64,000 bases of DNA from Cytobacillus suaedae (GTDB lineage Bacteria > Bacillota > Bacilli > Bacillales > Bacillaceae_L), in assembly GCA_014960805.1 (NCBI GenBank), contig CP063163.1, positions 731,001 through 795,000 on the forward strand. The letters are read 5' to 3'. Positions 49,709 to 58,443 of this stretch are shown piece by piece. A program made the translations under genes and the position numbers. The notes beneath the pieces were generated by a model. That model was not told the origin of the DNA and made no database searches. It saw only the letters and a program-made list of their open reading frames with translations. Within the stretch, counting starts at the first letter, position 1, and each line of letters begins with the position of its first letter.

Positions 49709-50327
49709 CTACTGGCATCAACGAATCGTTCGTGAGCTTGATTTGACTTCTTCAGAAGCAATCGAGTTTGCAAAACTAAATGCTGGCGTTGTTCAACCGT
49801 CAAAAACAAGTATTAACCCATATTACCTCGGACTTAAAATTTTTGAGGACATTGAAGAACGCTATAACAATCCAACAAAAGAAATGCTTGAGCGTGGTGT
49901 AAAACCAGGGTCAGGCCGAGAAAAAATGTTTGAAGTACGCGAAATTGAATCAGATATTTCTTTCATTCGCAATTACTTAACAAAAGACCTTGTCCTAAGA
50001 GAGGATATGTATCTCTTCCAAAAACAAGGTAGAGACTATAAAGTTGTTGATAAGGAATGGGAACAAGTTAGGGACCAGTTAGTGAGTATGCGTGTAAATG
50101 GAGGGTTCCCTTATATCACAGTAAATGATGGCGACTACTTAAAAAGTGGGGAAATGTATCTCAAGCACTGGTATGAAGGAATTGAACTAGACCTAAAATA
50201 CCTTGAAAAGGTAATGCCATATATTCATCAGTTGTGGGGTAGACCTGTTCACATGGAATCAGTAATTGAAAATAAAAATGTGGTCTTTACCTATGATGGT
50301 AAGTCAGTTCATAGGAAGTATATTTAA
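49692..50327 (+). CDS. spoVR: SpoVR C-terminal part (211 codons, no own start)
   Basis: The frame continues SpoVR from [18 protein letters not shown] to a stop at 50325-50327: [67 protein letters not shown]. It has no ribosome site or credible start. A TTG at 49743 lies within the conserved region. Read after the core, it joins the N-terminal part at EGWAS without frame change, giving 471 residues against 468 for B. subtilis. A terminator follows. Expression requires element excision. Confidence 0.96.
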   Translation, partial: NEGWASYWHQRIVRELDLTSSEAIEFAKLNAGVVQPSKTSINPYYLGLKIFEDIEERYNNPTKEMLERGVKPGSGREKMFEVREIESDISFIRNYLTKDLVLREDMYLFQKQGRDYKVVDKEWEQVRDQLVSMRVNGGFPYITVNDGDYLKSGEMYLKHWYEGIELDLKYLEKVMPYIHQLWGRPVHMESVIENKNVVFTYDGKSVHRKYI

Positions 50328-50331
50328 CAAG

Positions 50332-50361
50332 AAAAGCTGCTGAGGGGGATCAGCAGCTTTT
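50332..50361 (+). terminator. spoVR terminator
   Basis: AAAAGCTGCTGA and TCAGCAGCTTTT form a perfect 12-bp stem around GGGGGA, followed by T. Confidence 0.92.
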
Positions 50362-50372
50362 TGTTATTTCAT

Positions 50373-50795
50373 TTATATACTTTTCTTGTGAAGGAACTGC
50401 AACCATTGGTAGCGTATAAAGCAGCCCACACAGAATCCTACTATCGCAATAAAGGCAGCCAAGGCAACCATAGTAGTAAATATCGTTGCTAATAAAACAT
50501 ATCCGGTTAAATATCCTACTAATCCTAAGGCTAAACAGACAACAGATATGACTTGGTTGAATTGTTGTTGAGCATAATCTTCTGGAATATATTCGGATAA
50601 ATCTTTCCTCAAGAATAACTTACCAATAGTGATTATAGGGTTAATATTAAAGAGAAGACCAGATAACCCAAAAAGCAATGGTAAAGCAAGTATCCACTCT
50701 TGACCTGTAATCCAGGTTAATATCACACTTAGTACAATAAACCATTGATTTGCTCTAACTAAAGGTCGTGGAATAGAACGTATAACTTGATTCAT
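50373..50795 (-). CDS. DUF4395 membrane protein
   Basis: An integral membrane protein of 140 residues with four hydrophobic helices. The ordering, with a first conserved RANQWFIVLSVILTWITGQEWILALPLLFGLSG and the middle FLRKDLSEYIPEDYAQQQFNQ, matches DUF4395, found in Bacillus and in fusion with thioredoxin-like or rhodanese genes. The charge pattern places loops inside. ATG (minus strand) follows AAAGGTTGGGATTGATAA. It converges on spoVR at the terminator. Function unknown. Confidence 0.75.
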   Translation of the reverse strand: MNQVIRSIPRPLVRANQWFIVLSVILTWITGQEWILALPLLFGLSGLLFNINPIITIGKLFLRKDLSEYIPEDYAQQQFNQVISVVCLALGLVGYLTGYVLLATIFTTMVALAAFIAIVGFCVGCFIRYQWLQFLHKKSI

Positions 50796-50884
50796 TTATC
50801 AATCCCAACCTTTCTTATGTGTTTAATTGTATTTTACTCTAAATCAATAAATATGAAAAGCCTAATTCTATAAGTGCAAAGTTT

Positions 50885-50960
50885 AATCAAACGTTTGATG
50901 AATCAACTTCAGCCCAATGATACCAAGGAGTTGAAAAAACCAATCAAACGTTTGTTTGAA
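50885..50960. repeat. 74-bp repeat, copy 1, with CAAACGTTTG ends
   Basis: ATCAAACGTTTGATGAAT at the left and CAATCAAACGTTTGTTTG at the right; the interior TCAGCCCAATGATACCAAGG is near-identical to copy 2 at 52585. The ends are inverted relative to one another. Confidence 0.85.
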
Positions 50961-51091
50961 TTTTTAAAAACTCTCATCTTTAAAATTGAGACCATAATAT
51001 TAGAGGAATAAAAGCCATTAATATGGAATGTTATAAGAAACAGTTTAAGGCTAATTAATAATAGTTTTAGCTATAGTCACGGAGGCTTCGG

Positions 51092-51688
51092 ATGTTAAAA
51101 GAAATAATTAAAAATCAGAGTGATTTTTGTATTGAAGAAAATTTTATAGGAATCGGTTCTACAAGAAAGGTATATAAAATCTCAGATTACGTAATAAAAC
51201 AAAATTTGCATCCTCTTGGTTATAAGCAATCACTGCAAGAGTTAAAAATATACAATTCTATGGTTGATAACGGATTAAACGAATTGTTTGCAGAGATCTA
51301 TTATGTGGATGAATGTATCGCTGTCCAAAAATATTATAAGCCAATAGAAATGAAGAATAATCAATCATTTGATATTGATGTTACGAGGGAGGCTCATCTC
51401 ATCCCTATTAAGTATGAAGATATTTTAAACTTATTAGATAAGGATTATGATAGCTTTGATTTAAAGGATAGCGGTAATTATGGATTAAATGATATGAATA
51501 AACTGGTCTTTATAGACTATGGTATGACAAAAAGTATGTATGAAAATGAGTGGGTACCTCTAGCAGAGTCAGGTGAACTTCCTCAAATCCACTTTGACTT
51601 TTGCGATGTATGCAGAAAAGAGAAAGAACTCCGTATGTATGGAAAAGACGATGAGGATAAACGGTGTTATTTATGTGGAAAGCAATAA
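51092..51688 (+). CDS. Kinase-like protein with C-terminal CxxC zinc motif
   Basis: A protein of 198 residues. IGIGSTRKVYKISDYVIKQNLHPLGYKQSL resembles the glycine-rich loop and lysine strand of a small protein-kinase or aminoglycoside-phosphotransferase fold (G-G-S-R-V-K-VIK). DSGNYGLN and FIDYGM could be the catalytic and metal loops (D..N, D.G). The C-terminal tail has CDVCRKEKELRMYGKDDEDKRCYLCGK, two CxxC pairs for zinc. A frameshifted paralogue lies at 40486 inside the element. ATG follows ACGGAGGCTTCGG. The kinase reading is an inference from motifs. Confidence 0.68.
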   Translation: MLKEIIKNQSDFCIEENFIGIGSTRKVYKISDYVIKQNLHPLGYKQSLQELKIYNSMVDNGLNELFAEIYYVDECIAVQKYYKPIEMKNNQSFDIDVTREAHLIPIKYEDILNLLDKDYDSFDLKDSGNYGLNDMNKLVFIDYGMTKSMYENEWVPLAESGELPQIHFDFCDVCRKEKELRMYGKDDEDKRCYLCGKQ

Positions 51689-51709
51689 GAAAGGTAGGGG
51701 GAAGGTTAT

Positions 51710-51931
51710 ATGCCTAATAATGACCACAACAACCCACATCCCGATAATAAATCAAAAGGAAAAAACGAAACATTTTGGGACGTATTTCTTACAGGCGGAT
51801 GGTCATCATTTTCTAAAGAATGGAAAACCTCAAGAAGTGTTCTCCATACTACACTCATGTTTTTGATACCTATATTAGGAGCGGGAGTCCTTGTGTTATT
51901 GGGAATACTGGCTAGTTATATTTTTAATTAA
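51710..51931 (+). CDS. Small membrane protein, unknown
   Basis: A protein of 73 residues: a basic, Asn/Asp-rich N-terminal part (NNDHNNPHPDNKSKGKNETFWD) and one membrane helix at the C-terminus (VLHTTLMFLIPILGAGVLVLLGILASYIF). ATG 51710 follows AAGGTAGGGGGAAGGTTAT. It lies 21 bp after the kinase-like gene, probably cotranscribed. Function unknown. Confidence 0.65.
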   Translation: MPNNDHNNPHPDNKSKGKNETFWDVFLTGGWSSFSKEWKTSRSVLHTTLMFLIPILGAGVLVLLGILASYIFN

Positions 51932-52015
51932 AGTTATTAACTGTTTAGCTTTAATTCACTAAAAGTAAAAGCATTCTAATTTAGAAATAATTGGACCATT
52001 TACAAGGAGATTATT

Positions 52016-52303
52016 ATGAAAAGAACCATACTACTAGGTGTTCTCTTTTCTATAATTACAAACCTACTATTATTATTTGCTTTATATATCTACCTTAATA
52101 GTGACGCCATCTTAAACGTTTTTAATGGAGACCAAGTGTATTACTTACAGAATGATCGTGTTTTAGGATACGTCGGCCCTGGAACTGCTAGCTCGTTTTT
52201 AGGTTTATTAATACTAAAATCATTTGTTATATTTTTTATATTATTTGTAGTTATAAGGTTGATAGTAAAGTTTATAAAAAATATTACAATCTCAGATCGA
52301 TGA
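52016..52303 (+). CDS. Small membrane protein, paralogue of gene at 45843
   Basis: A protein of 95 residues with two membrane helices (about 6-25 and 60-85) and the conserved middle DQVYYLQNDRVLGYVGPG, shared with the gene at 45843 inside the element (EEVYYLQNEIVFGYVGRG). ATG 52016 follows AAGGAGATTATT. It lies 84 bp after the gene at 51710. Both genes and the kinase-like gene sit between two 74-bp repeats. Function unknown. Confidence 0.7.
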   Translation: MKRTILLGVLFSIITNLLLLFALYIYLNSDAILNVFNGDQVYYLQNDRVLGYVGPGTASSFLGLLILKSFVIFFILFVVIRLIVKFIKNITISDR

Positions 52304-52432
52304 ACTCTACATTTGCTTTGGCTTGAAGTATATATGAAGAGCTACTAAGAAAATCAACTTTCTTTAGTTTTTTAAATATAATTAGCTCAGTTAACAAAAG
52401 TTTTTGCATCAAACCGTAGTTTACTTAAGAGT

Positions 52433-52535
52433 GAATTGAAGCGGAAGGCACTTGACTCCTGCGGGAAGTGAGGAAAAGTCGAGACCCCACAGGATTTCCT
52501 CCCCGCGGAAAGCAAGTGCCTGCAGCGTAAAGGAA
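52433..52535. repeat. Bacillaceae-type dispersed hairpin repeat
   Basis: GGCACTTG pairs with CAAGTGCC; GAGGAAA pairs with TTTCCTC; the middle contains GACTCCTGCGGGA and GAGACCCCACAGG. A related copy lies at 58221-58343 and shares GACTCCTGCGGGA, GAGACCCCACAGG and CGCGGAAAGC. Confidence 0.85.
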
Positions 52536-52584
52536 CGGTCTCAATTCAAATTGAAACACAAATTACTGAACAACAAAAAAATTT

Positions 52585-52657
52585 AAACAAACGTTTGATG
52601 AATTGCCCTCAGCCCAGCGATACCAAGGAGTTGAAAAAACCAATCAAACGTTTGTTT
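52585..52657. repeat. 74-bp repeat, copy 2
   Basis: AAACAAACGTTTGATGAAT and CAATCAAACGTTTGTTT at the ends; interior TCAGCCCAGCGATACCAAGG, near-identical to copy 1. The two copies, in the same orientation, bracket the genes 51092-52303. Confidence 0.85.
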
Positions 52658-52726
52658 AGTTTTCACAAACTTGTATTTGGCTCTGTGCTAAAATAACTGT
52701 AACAAATGTGTAGGAACGGTGATTCT

Positions 52727-53461
52727 ATGTATGAGCTAATCAACCAAATCGGATATCTTATTTCTCAGCCATTTAACAACTTAGCAAGAAGCTTTGAAAC
52801 GGTTCCGATTTTATTCGCATTCTTACTCGGCATTGTTGGCTCAATGGTTCCATGTCAACTTACGGCTAATGTTGGGGCCATGACCCTTTATGGAAACAAA
52901 TCCTTTCAAAAAGGACTTGCCTGGACAGATGTATTGCTCTTTACTTTAGGAAAAATAACAGTATTTAGTGTACTAGGCTTCTTGGTATGGCTATTAGGTA
53001 GGGAGTTTCAGTCCGAATTAACGGTTTATTTTCCTTGGTTTAAAAAGATAGTTGGCCCTTTATTTATTTTGGTTGGTTTTTATATGTTGGGTCTTATCAA
53101 ACTAAATGGGTCTATCACGTTTTTTGAACGTCCTAAAAGATTGTTTCAGAAAGGAAAGTTTGGATCTTTTTTGCTGGGTGCTAGCTTTTCCCTAGGCTTT
53201 TGTCCGACGATGTTTGTGTTGTTTTTTATTACTTTAATGCCTGTTGTTCTTTCTACCTCCTATGGGGTTGTGTTGCCAAGCTTATTTGCTGTTGGAACCA
53301 CATTACCTTTATTGCTAGTCATGGTGTTAATTTGGTACTTTGGAGCAAGCGGAGTGGTTTTGAGAAAAAGCAGAAAAGTCGGGGCAAACCTACAAAGAAT
53401 AGCAGGTGTTCTTTTAATCATTATCGGTTTGTTTGACTCTATTACATACTGGACTATGTAG
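52727..53461 (+). CDS. CcdA/DsbD-like redox membrane protein
   Basis: An integral membrane protein of 244 residues with six to seven helices. The single cysteines in MVPCQLTANVGAMT and SLGFCPTMFVLFF, one per half, are the CcdA/DsbD-type redox pair, here each next to proline-containing motifs. Such proteins pass reducing equivalents across the membrane, for example to thioredoxin-like or cytochrome c maturation factors. ATG 52727 is chosen because GGAACGGTGA lies just ahead; ATG 52706 is in frame without a site. It is adjacent to a spore-coat-like gene. The substrate is unknown. Confidence 0.8.
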   Translation: MYELINQIGYLISQPFNNLARSFETVPILFAFLLGIVGSMVPCQLTANVGAMTLYGNKSFQKGLAWTDVLLFTLGKITVFSVLGFLVWLLGREFQSELTVYFPWFKKIVGPLFILVGFYMLGLIKLNGSITFFERPKRLFQKGKFGSFLLGASFSLGFCPTMFVLFFITLMPVVLSTSYGVVLPSLFAVGTTLPLLLVMVLIWYFGASGVVLRKSRKVGANLQRIAGVLLIIIGLFDSITYWTM

Positions 53462-53523
53462 CTAAAATTAACCAATTTGCCCATTTCTCATATACTGTTT
53501 ATTGTATAGCGAGGAGGGATTCC

Positions 53524-54033
53524 ATGCGATTGGCAGCAGTAGACTTAGGGATCATGGCTGAGCATCTGGCAACACATGAGGGAATGATTAGTAAGTTAAA
53601 AAGATACCACGCAGAAGTGAGCAATCCTATATTAAAGCACTTACTTCATTCACAAATCTATATCTTAAAAAGCCATGTTCAAGCCATGTTAGCGTTAATT
53701 GACCCAAGGTATCAAGGGCAGGTCTCTATACCAAGGGTGGATGAGGTGCCATTAAATCTTCAAAATCAAACGTTTACGGAACAGGAAATAGACACAACCT
53801 TAGAGGTAAGGGCTATGTCAAAATTAATGGCTGGAGATAATTTTATGTCTGCTTTGATGATGAAGGATAAGAATGTAAAACATATCCATGTTCAAATGGC
53901 TGAACAGGAAGAGAAATTTCAGTCTATGTATAATGAGATAATTAAGTATGTAAATGCAGACTATGTACCAAAAGCGTCTGAGCAAGAGCAACTTGAAACT
54001 TTGAAAAAATACTATCATGTATTAAATGAGTAG
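53524..54033 (+). CDS. Ferritin-like helical protein, spore-coat CotF-like
   Basis: A soluble helical protein of 169 residues. Helices such as LGIMAEHLATHEGMISKLKRYHAEVSNPILKHLLHSQIYILKSHVQAML and MSALMMKDKNVKHIHVQMAEQEEKFQSMYNEIIKYVNADY, with His/Glu repeats, fit the ferritin-like four-helix bundle of CotF/YhcN-related spore coat proteins. ATG follows GCGAGGAGGGATTCC. The placement next to spoVR-related chromosome DNA is neutral. The coat role is a family-based inference. Confidence 0.65.
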   Translation: MRLAAVDLGIMAEHLATHEGMISKLKRYHAEVSNPILKHLLHSQIYILKSHVQAMLALIDPRYQGQVSIPRVDEVPLNLQNQTFTEQEIDTTLEVRAMSKLMAGDNFMSALMMKDKNVKHIHVQMAEQEEKFQSMYNEIIKYVNADYVPKASEQEQLETLKKYYHVLNE

Positions 54034-54051
54034 ATATATTATTACCTAAAA

Positions 54052-54089
54052 AACGAAGCTACCCTTCACAATGAGTGGGTAGCTTCGTT
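54052..54089. terminator. Bidirectional terminator
   Basis: AACGAAGCTACCC and GGGTAGCTTCGTT form a perfect 13-bp stem around TTCACAATGAGT, between the helical protein gene and the carboxypeptidase gene. Confidence 0.92.
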
Positions 54090-54093
54090 ATTG

Positions 54094-55197
54094 TTACTTA
54101 AACTTATCCTTTAATTTCTCCCAGAATCCTTTTTGCTCATCCTCTGGAATATCCGTTAAATAAAGATGTACTTGACCAACCGATTTATCTTTAATATAAA
54201 TCGTAATTTTACCGACTGGATCTTCTAGGTCATGTCCTTTCTTTACTTTCTTCGGATGAAGCAGCTTGATTGAGAGTGACACGTCTTCTTTTTCCTTAGG
54301 AGTCATTGGGTATACAAAGCTATCCTTTGTACTAATGTTTCCTTTGTAATATTGATCATTAATTTGAGCCTGTTTATCTTTTTTTACAATTTCAACTAAC
54401 TCATATTGCTCAAAAGCGCGATTGTAAAGAGCCATATGGTCGTTCCAATCATTACCGTCATTTATAGTGACTGCAATTAAATCAAGATTATCTTTAGAAG
54501 CTGTTGTTACAAGCGTTCGCTTAGCTCTTTTTGTATAGCCAGTTTTTCCACCCGTACAATATTCGTAGAACTGAGTTAGTAACCGGTTTTTATTATGCCA
54601 GGATCTTGCAATTTCGCCGCTAGAAGGTCTGTAGTCTTTCGTACCTGAAATCTTGGCATACGTTTCATTCTTCATTGCATATCTAGTTAACAATGCCATA
54701 TCATACGCAGATGAGTAATGATTTTCATGATCATCAAGCCCATGTGGATTAGCAAAAACAGTGTTTTTCATACCGATTTCCTTTGCTTTCTTGTTCATCA
54801 TATCCACAAAATCTTCTAAACTTCCCCCGACATGTTCAGCAATGGCAACAGCTGCATCATTTCCTGAACGAAGCATGAGCCCATACGTTAAATCGATTAA
54901 CTTCATTTTTTCATTAGGTTGAAGATAAAGAGAGGAGCCTTCTGTATGTATGGCTTTATTGCTTACCTTTACAGTGTCATCTAGCTTACCAGATTCAATG
55001 GCTAGAATGGCTGTCATTATTTTCGTTATGCTTGCGATTCTAAGTGGGGCATGTGCATTTTTTTCATACAAAACCCGGCCCGAGTGCTGTTCCATTAGGA
55101 TAGCACCTCTTGCGGCAATAGCGTGACTCTTTGTAGGAAGTAAAGTGATTAGTAAGAGGAATACAGTGATTATTGTAATGTATTTTGAACGTTTCAT
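54094..55197 (-). CDS. D-alanyl-D-alanine carboxypeptidase (DacF/PBP5 family)
   Basis: A secreted penicillin-binding protein of 367 residues. Signal peptide to about residue 26 (IITVFLLLITLLPTKSHA). Active-site motifs are SITK (nucleophilic serine), SGN and KTG in CTGGKTGYTK, in the order of class C low-mass PBPs. A C-terminal domain of the PBP5_C type and a terminal basic helix (GFWEKLKDKFK) follow. It removes the terminal D-Ala of muropeptides. Members DacA, DacB (spore cortex) and DacF are all similar; which one this is cannot be decided. Confidence 0.9.
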   Translation of the reverse strand: MKRSKYITIITVFLLLITLLPTKSHAIAARGAILMEQHSGRVLYEKNAHAPLRIASITKIMTAILAIESGKLDDTVKVSNKAIHTEGSSLYLQPNEKMKLIDLTYGLMLRSGNDAAVAIAEHVGGSLEDFVDMMNKKAKEIGMKNTVFANPHGLDDHENHYSSAYDMALLTRYAMKNETYAKISGTKDYRPSSGEIARSWHNKNRLLTQFYEYCTGGKTGYTKRAKRTLVTTASKDNLDLIAVTINDGNDWNDHMALYNRAFEQYELVEIVKKDKQAQINDQYYKGNISTKDSFVYPMTPKEKEDVSLSIKLLHPKKVKKGHDLEDPVGKITIYIKDKSVGQVHLYLTDIPEDEQKGFWEKLKDKFK

Positions 55198-55361
55198 TTT
55201 ATCTCCCTTCCTATTTTATTTTCACAACACTATTGTTTGTCATTACCCTATGTTACTATTCGTCAAATTGTCAAAAGTTTTCCTTAAAAAGGTATTTATA
55301 TAAAGTTATATGGCTATATTGGTAGCGTGTAAAATGAAGTACTAATCAAGGAGTTGGAACC

Positions 55362-56927
55362 ATGAAAGAGGAAAACAGTGAAAAGAATCAATCAGAAAAT
55401 ACGTTAACCAATCGACAAGGTCATCCTGTTACTGATAACCAAAACGTAAGAACTGTTGGGGATCGTGGACCTACTACTTTAGAGAACTATGATTTTCTTG
55501 AAAAAATTAGCCACTTCGATCGTGAAAGAATCCCTGAACGTGTTGTTCATGCCCGCGGGGCCGGTGCACATGGCTATTTTGAATCTTATGGCACATTTAA
55601 CGGGGAACCTATTTCTAACTATACAAGAGCAAAAGTATTTACAAATACAGATGTACAAACTCCCGTATTTGTCCGTTTTTCGACGGTTGTACATGGAGGA
55701 CACTCTCCAGAAACACTCCGTGACCCAAGAGGATTTGCGGTTAAGTTTTATACAGAAGACGGTAACTGGGATCTGGTTGGAAACAATTTGAAGATATTCT
55801 TTATTCGTGATCCTTTAAAGTTTCCAGACATGGTTCATTCCTTTAAACCGGACCCAGTTACGAACTTACAAGACCCAGAAAGAATGTTTGACTTTTTATG
55901 TCAAACCCCAGAATCTGCTCATATGGTTACATTTTTATTTTCACCTTGGGGTATTCCTGCTAATTATCGCGAAATGCAAGGTTCAGGAGTACATGCTTAT
56001 AAGTGGGTTAATGGAGAAGGCAAGGCTGTACTTGTAAAATATCATTGGGAACCTGTCCAGGGAATAAAAAATCTGTCCCAAAAAGATGCAGATAAAATAC
56101 AGAGCATGAACTTTAATCATGCTACCCAGGATTTATTTGAAGCAATTGAAAAAGGAGACTATCCTGAGTGGGAGCTTTATGCTCAAATCATGGAAGATGG
56201 CGAACATCCTGAATTGGACTTTGATCCACTTGATCCAACAAAGTTATGGTATAAAGATCAATATCCATGGCATAAAGTTGGTAAAATGGTCTTAAATAAA
56301 AACCCTGAGAACTATTTTGCAGAAGTAGAGCAAGTTGCATTCGGTACAGGTGTACTTGTTGACGGGCTGGATTTTTCTGATGATAAATTACTTCAAGGAA
56401 GAACATTCTCTTATTCAGATACACAGCGCTACCGTGTAGGCTCTAACTATTTGCAATTGCCGATTAACAAACCGAAAAAACATGTGGCAACAAATCAGAC
56501 CGGTGGTCAAATGGATTATCGTACAGATTTTGGAAAAGATCAGAACCCGCATGTTAATTACGAGCCATCTCTTATCGGAGGACTGAAAGAAGCTAAGAAC
56601 CCTGGAATAGAGCATGAGCCATATGTAGAAGGCAATTTAACAAGAGAGAAAATTTCGCGTGAAAACAATTTCGGACAAGCAGGTGAAACCTATAGACGAT
56701 TTAACGATTGGGAGCGAGCTGAGCTCATCTCCAATCTTGTAGGTGCACTGTCCGGCTGTCGTAAAGAAATTCAAGACCGTATGGTGAAGATATTCACTCA
56801 GTGTGATGAAGACTACGGTAAGCGAGTGGCAGAAGGTCTGAAAATGGCAGGAAAAGATGGAGAGAACAAAATGGATGAGGCAGTTAAGCAAGCTGAAGAA
56901 ATGGGCCACCCATCCGATCCTTATTAA
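55362..56927 (+). CDS. Catalase (monofunctional, heme)
   Basis: A heme catalase of 521 residues. The catalytic His lies in [17 protein letters not shown], the Asn in [11 protein letters not shown], and the proximal heme Tyr in [12 protein letters not shown]. The length and motifs are those of the small-subunit catalases (about 480-550), which degrade hydrogen peroxide to water and oxygen. It could be the vegetative KatA or the spore KatX type; a longer N-terminal tail ([12 protein letters not shown]) recalls KatX, but this is not decisive. ATG follows AGGAGTTGGAACC. A palindromic terminator follows. Confidence 0.93.
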   Translation: MKEENSEKNQSENTLTNRQGHPVTDNQNVRTVGDRGPTTLENYDFLEKISHFDRERIPERVVHARGAGAHGYFESYGTFNGEPISNYTRAKVFTNTDVQTPVFVRFSTVVHGGHSPETLRDPRGFAVKFYTEDGNWDLVGNNLKIFFIRDPLKFPDMVHSFKPDPVTNLQDPERMFDFLCQTPESAHMVTFLFSPWGIPANYREMQGSGVHAYKWVNGEGKAVLVKYHWEPVQGIKNLSQKDADKIQSMNFNHATQDLFEAIEKGDYPEWELYAQIMEDGEHPELDFDPLDPTKLWYKDQYPWHKVGKMVLNKNPENYFAEVEQVAFGTGVLVDGLDFSDDKLLQGRTFSYSDTQRYRVGSNYLQLPINKPKKHVATNQTGGQMDYRTDFGKDQNPHVNYEPSLIGGLKEAKNPGIEHEPYVEGNLTREKISRENNFGQAGETYRRFNDWERAELISNLVGALSGCRKEIQDRMVKIFTQCDEDYGKRVAEGLKMAGKDGENKMDEAVKQAEEMGHPSDPY

Positions 56928-56947
56928 ACCGACTAGCATAAATCTGT

Positions 56948-56982
56948 AAAATAGAACTAGCGCATATGCTAGTTCTATTTTA
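56948..56982 (+). terminator. Catalase terminator
   Basis: AAATAGAACTAGC and GCTAGTTCTATTT form a perfect 13-bp stem around GCATAT. Confidence 0.9.
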
Positions 56983-57022
56983 CGTTGATGGGGCGAAATA
57001 CATCGCGGTATATTTTAAATGG

Positions 57023-57075
57023 TTGTGTTGATATTAGAGAATGCGCTATAATAATATTATCTCGAATTCAAGATA
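57023..57075 (+). promoter_or_regulatory. mhqR promoter and MhqR operator
   Basis: TTGTGT (57023-57028) and TATAAT (57047-57052), 18 bp apart, form a sigma-A promoter. TATCTCGAATTCAAGATA (57058-57075) just after the -10 box is an 18-bp inverted repeat with one mismatch, the form I know of the B. subtilis MhqR site. Binding there would repress this promoter. Confidence 0.75.
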
Positions 57076-57089
57076 AAGGATTGGTAATA

Positions 57090-57542
57090 ATGGATCAAAA
57101 TCAAGTAAATACAAACGACTCTAGTCTTTCATTAAAATTATTTATTGTACTAGCTCGTGCTAACAGAACGGTTGCGGACTTGGTAGAGCAGGATATAAAA
57201 ACATATGGTTTAAATCCTACAGAATTTGCAGTATTAGAATTGCTATTTCACAAGGGAGATCAACCCATTCAACATATTGGAAAAAAGGTATTACTCGCAA
57301 GCGGAAGCATCACGTATGTAGTTGATAAACTGGAGAACAAAAAACTACTACAACGTGTTTCCTGCCCAAAAGACCGAAGAGTTATTTATGCTTCCATCAC
57401 AGAGGATGGCAAAAAACTTATGGAAGAAATTTTTCCTACTCATCAAGCGGAAGTCCATAAAATCTTCTCTGGGCTAACAAATGAAGAAAAAGAAACGATG
57501 ATTACACTATTGAAAAAAGTAGGCTTACAGGAAAACAAATAA
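57090..57542 (+). CDS. mhqR: MarR-family repressor MhqR-like
   Basis: A MarR-type regulator of 150 residues. The winged helix (about 45-110, NPTEFAVLELLFHKGDQPIQHIGKKVLLASGSITYVVDKLENKKLLQRVSCPKDRRV) is standard. MhqR of B. subtilis senses methylhydroquinone, quinones and diamide and represses mhqD-type genes. Two features support the name: the adjacent gene encodes an MhqD-like hydrolase, and an MhqR-type operator precedes this gene. ATG 57090 follows AAAGGA at nine bases. An in-frame start at 56985 precedes the promoter and is rejected. Confidence 0.85.
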   Translation: MDQNQVNTNDSSLSLKLFIVLARANRTVADLVEQDIKTYGLNPTEFAVLELLFHKGDQPIQHIGKKVLLASGSITYVVDKLENKKLLQRVSCPKDRRVIYASITEDGKKLMEEIFPTHQAEVHKIFSGLTNEEKETMITLLKKVGLQENK

Positions 57543-57571
57543 GTTTTTAGCAACTAGAAGGAGGAAAAAAC

Positions 57572-58177
57572 GTGAAGCATATTTTTGAAAAAGGTCAGGA
57601 TATGAGTAAACCAACATTATTATTACTACACGGAACAGGTGGTAATGAAAATGATTTACTACCTTTAGCTGGAATGATAGATCCTACGGCTTCTATTTTA
57701 AGTGTGAGGGGAAATGTACTAGAAAATGGCATGCCTCGTTTTTTTCGAAGACTAGCAGAAGGTATATTTGATGAGCAAGACCTAATTGAACGTACAAAGG
57801 AACTTAACTCCTTTTTAGATGACGCAGCTACTAAATATGAATTTGACCGAAATAACATTGTTGCTATTGGGTATTCAAATGGAGCCAATATAGCAGGTAG
57901 TTTGCTATTCCATTATAGTCATTCGTTGAGAGGTGCTATATTACACCACCCTATGGTGCCATTAAGAGGGGGCGAGTTACCAGCGCATAATGAAACACCA
58001 GTATTCATAACAGCAGGTAAAAATGACCCAATCTGTCCTTCCACTGAAGCTACTGAACTACAAACCCTACTAGAAAATGCAGGAGCAAAGGCCGAAATAC
58101 ATTGGGAAAACAATGGACACCAACTTACAAGAACAGAAGTTGAAGCAGCTGCAGAGTGGTACAAAACTAAATTTTAA
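57572..58177 (+). CDS. mhqD: Alpha/beta-hydrolase MhqD-like (carboxylesterase)
   Basis: A cytoplasmic serine hydrolase of 201 residues, the length of B. subtilis MhqD. LLLLHGTGGNENDLLP is the oxyanion-hole loop, GYSNG holds the nucleophilic serine, D in ITAGKNDPICP and H in NNGHQLT complete the triad, and RFFRRLAEGIFDEQDL is the family segment. It is induced in B. subtilis by quinones together with other Mhq genes. The gene lies 29 bp after mhqR, likely in one transcript. Confidence 0.88.
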   Translation: MKHIFEKGQDMSKPTLLLLHGTGGNENDLLPLAGMIDPTASILSVRGNVLENGMPRFFRRLAEGIFDEQDLIERTKELNSFLDDAATKYEFDRNNIVAIGYSNGANIAGSLLFHYSHSLRGAILHHPMVPLRGGELPAHNETPVFITAGKNDPICPSTEATELQTLLENAGAKAEIHWENNGHQLTRTEVEAAAEWYKTKF

Positions 58178-58220
58178 ATTTGATTATGTTAAAGGCTTAG
58201 TTACATTTGTATACTATGTT

Positions 58221-58343
58221 AATTTCTGCTGCAGGCAGGAGACTCCTGCGGGAGTAGCGCGTCAAAGTGAGACCCCACAGGCGCAAATGCGCCGAGGAGG
58301 CTCACGGACCGCCCGCGGAAAGCGAGTGCCTGCAGCAGAAATT
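58221..58343. repeat. Bacillaceae-type dispersed hairpin repeat, long ends
   Basis: AATTTCTGCTGCAGGCA (58221-58237) and TGCCTGCAGCAGAAATT (58327-58343) are a perfect 17-bp inverted pair; the interior has GACTCCTGCGGGA, GAGACCCCACAGG and a nested GCGCAAATGCGC. It is the second copy of the repeat at 52433. Confidence 0.9.
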
Positions 58344-58443
58344 AACAGGCATTCATATGGTTAGTACATATAAATGTTCTTGCATCATCAAAATAATTTG
58401 ATTAAAATAAAGATAACAATGGTTTTGCAAAGGGTGAGTAAAG

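Noticed and set aside
58077-58364. 95-residue plus-strand protein overlapping mhqD end
   Set aside because: It is a shadow frame running through a dispersed hairpin repeat.
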